A DNA stretch of 50,795 nt from positions 1 to 50,795 of the forward strand of contig CACDTV010000006.1 in the NCBI GenBank assembly GCA_902555695.1, written 5' to 3'. This DNA comes from an uncultured Alphaproteobacteria bacterium (GTDB lineage: Bacteria > Pseudomonadota > Alphaproteobacteria > HIMB59). The stretch's first letter is position 1; the number at the start of each line of letters is the position of its first letter. The translations under genes were made by a program, and so were the position numbers. Shown piece after piece: positions 50,171 through 50,795 of the stretch. The notes under the pieces were generated by a model. That model was not told the DNA's origin, did not search any database, and saw only the letters and a list, made by a program, of their open reading frames with translations.

Positions 50171-50795
50171 TTAAGTCTATCCATTATATAGTCTGGCTTT
50201 CCAGTGATTTGAAAATCCGATTTTATATTATCAATTATATCGTTCGTTGGTATGTTTTGCATAAATTCTTCTTTATGAATTCCAGAGGTGATCAGTAATG
50301 AGTCTATACCAAAGCTATTGGCGCCTGCAATATCATTAAATAAAGAGTCTCCTATCATCAAAGTTTTTAATTTATTACTATTGGATAACTCTTGAACATA
50401 ATGAAAGATTTCAATATTTGGTTTACCAATTATAAATGCCTGTCCTCCCATTTTTTTGTACTTAACTGCAAGATCTCCTGTTGAAGGATGAATATTATCT
50501 CCAGAAACACCCAAAATATCAGGATTTGAGCACACTAGGGGTAACTTCATTTCTATAGCTCTCATATAAATTTTGTCAATTAAATCAGTTTTTTTCAGAC
50601 CAGTAGTAGAGGTTAATAAAAGAAAATTAGCGTTTTCTATAGAACTCGTCTTTTCAAATGTTGTGTTTTGCAATAAAGGATAATCTGTTGCAACCACAAA
50701 ATATTTATTTCCAATATTTTCAAAGGGGCTCTTTTTAGATTTTAGATATTCTAAGCATACATCTCCTGATGTAATTAAATGAGATTTCAAAATAT
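50167..50795 (-). CDS. HAD-superfamily IIA hydrolase, N-terminus cut by window edge
   Basis: Sugar-phosphate or polyol-phosphate phosphatase of the HAD-IIA (NagD/PGP-like, TIGR01459-type) group. The visible 209 codons include LITSGDVCLEYL (cap-proximal motif), NPDILG, GDLAVKYKKMGGQAFIIGKPNIEIF (catalytic Lys in GKP) and MIGDSLFNDIAGANSFGIDSLLITSGIH (GDSxxxD motif with metal Asp). The nucleophile DxD motif should lie before the first visible residue, so the true start is outside the window; the in-frame TTG at 50790 is internal. Probably opens the HAD-SDR-GpsA-RpiB unit. Confidence 0.85.
   Translation of the reverse strand, partial: ILKSHLITSGDVCLEYLKSKKSPFENIGNKYFVVATDYPLLQNTTFEKTSSIENANFLLLTSTTGLKKTDLIDKIYMRAIEMKLPLVCSNPDILGVSGDNIHPSTGDLAVKYKKMGGQAFIIGKPNIEIFHYVQELSNSNKLKTLMIGDSLFNDIAGANSFGIDSLLITSGIHKEEFMQNIPTNDIIDNIKSDFQITGKPDYIMDRLK

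Noticed and set aside
1-50795. CRISPR array
   Set aside because: No regularly spaced repeats of 20-40 bp; the only tandem repeats are the 11-bp units in the islet.

Overview
The window is AT-rich, gene-dense DNA with very short intergenic gaps, many 1-12 nt gene overlaps, frequent TTG/GTG starts and few strong Shine-Dalgarno sequences. The gene content points to a streamlined marine alphaproteobacterium of the SAR11 / HIMB59 / AEGEAN-169 kind. The clues are a COQ9 homologue divergent from rpsU, a three-gene proton-translocating transhydrogenase (pntA split in two), a plant-type gshA followed by gshB, DUF1244, a HisN-type histidinol phosphatase and a large Tat-exported sugar-binding protein. 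This placement is an inference from gene content and composition, not a phylogeny.

Layout. (1) 1-20.3 kb is core metabolism and housekeeping: htpG (cut by the left edge), an M17 aminopeptidase, a lytic-transglycosylase lipoprotein, gshA-gshB, an AsmA-like protein, a Ca2+/cation exchanger, uvrB, an aspartate aminotransferase, pyruvate kinase, DUF1244, an M3 oligopeptidase, an ABC1-type kinase and pntA-pntAb-pntB. (2) 20.3-21.1 kb holds rpsU (TTG start, 66 aa) and COQ9, divergent. (3) 21.2-25.2 kb is an aldehyde dehydrogenase / glutamine-synthetase-like ligase / iron alcohol dehydrogenase trio that looks like a gamma-glutamylation route for an amine or amino alcohol. (4) 25.2-31.1 kb is mixed: hisN, a DsbA-family protein, a membrane protein, a bile-acid/Na+ symporter-family protein, a beta-hydroxyacid dehydrogenase, a hotdog thioesterase, lhgO and a peroxiredoxin.

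(5) 31.1-36.8 kb is an accessory region. It contains a candidate structured RNA, then a 1.7-kb islet bounded by an intact tRNA-Thr(GGT) gene and a 52-bp copy of that tRNA's 3' part. The islet has no integrase. It carries four small secreted or membrane proteins and three clusters of an 11-bp repeat that resemble integrase arm-type sites. Beyond the tRNA are small membrane proteins, a methyltransferase, a 26-aa peptide with nine cysteines, an Anbu proteasome-like gene lacking its N-terminal catalytic threonine, a 34-aa membrane peptide coupled through TTGA to a phage-antirepressor-like gene, and a SprT-like protein.

(6) 36.8-50.8 kb is a carbohydrate/polyol uptake and catabolism locus. It has a CUT1 ABC transporter (binding protein, MalF-like permease, two tandem MalG-like permeases, one ATPase), an FGGY kinase, a glycerol-1-phosphate-dehydrogenase-like enzyme, an aldolase-SDR fusion, two SDRs, an RpiB-like isomerase, a GpsA-like dehydrogenase and a HAD-IIA phosphatase (cut by the right edge). 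The RpiB-like protein keeps the catalytic Cys but has Ser where the ring-opening His is expected. That, with the other enzymes, suggests a short polyol that yields an acyclic ketose phosphate, for example a tetritol. No transcription regulator was found next to this locus.
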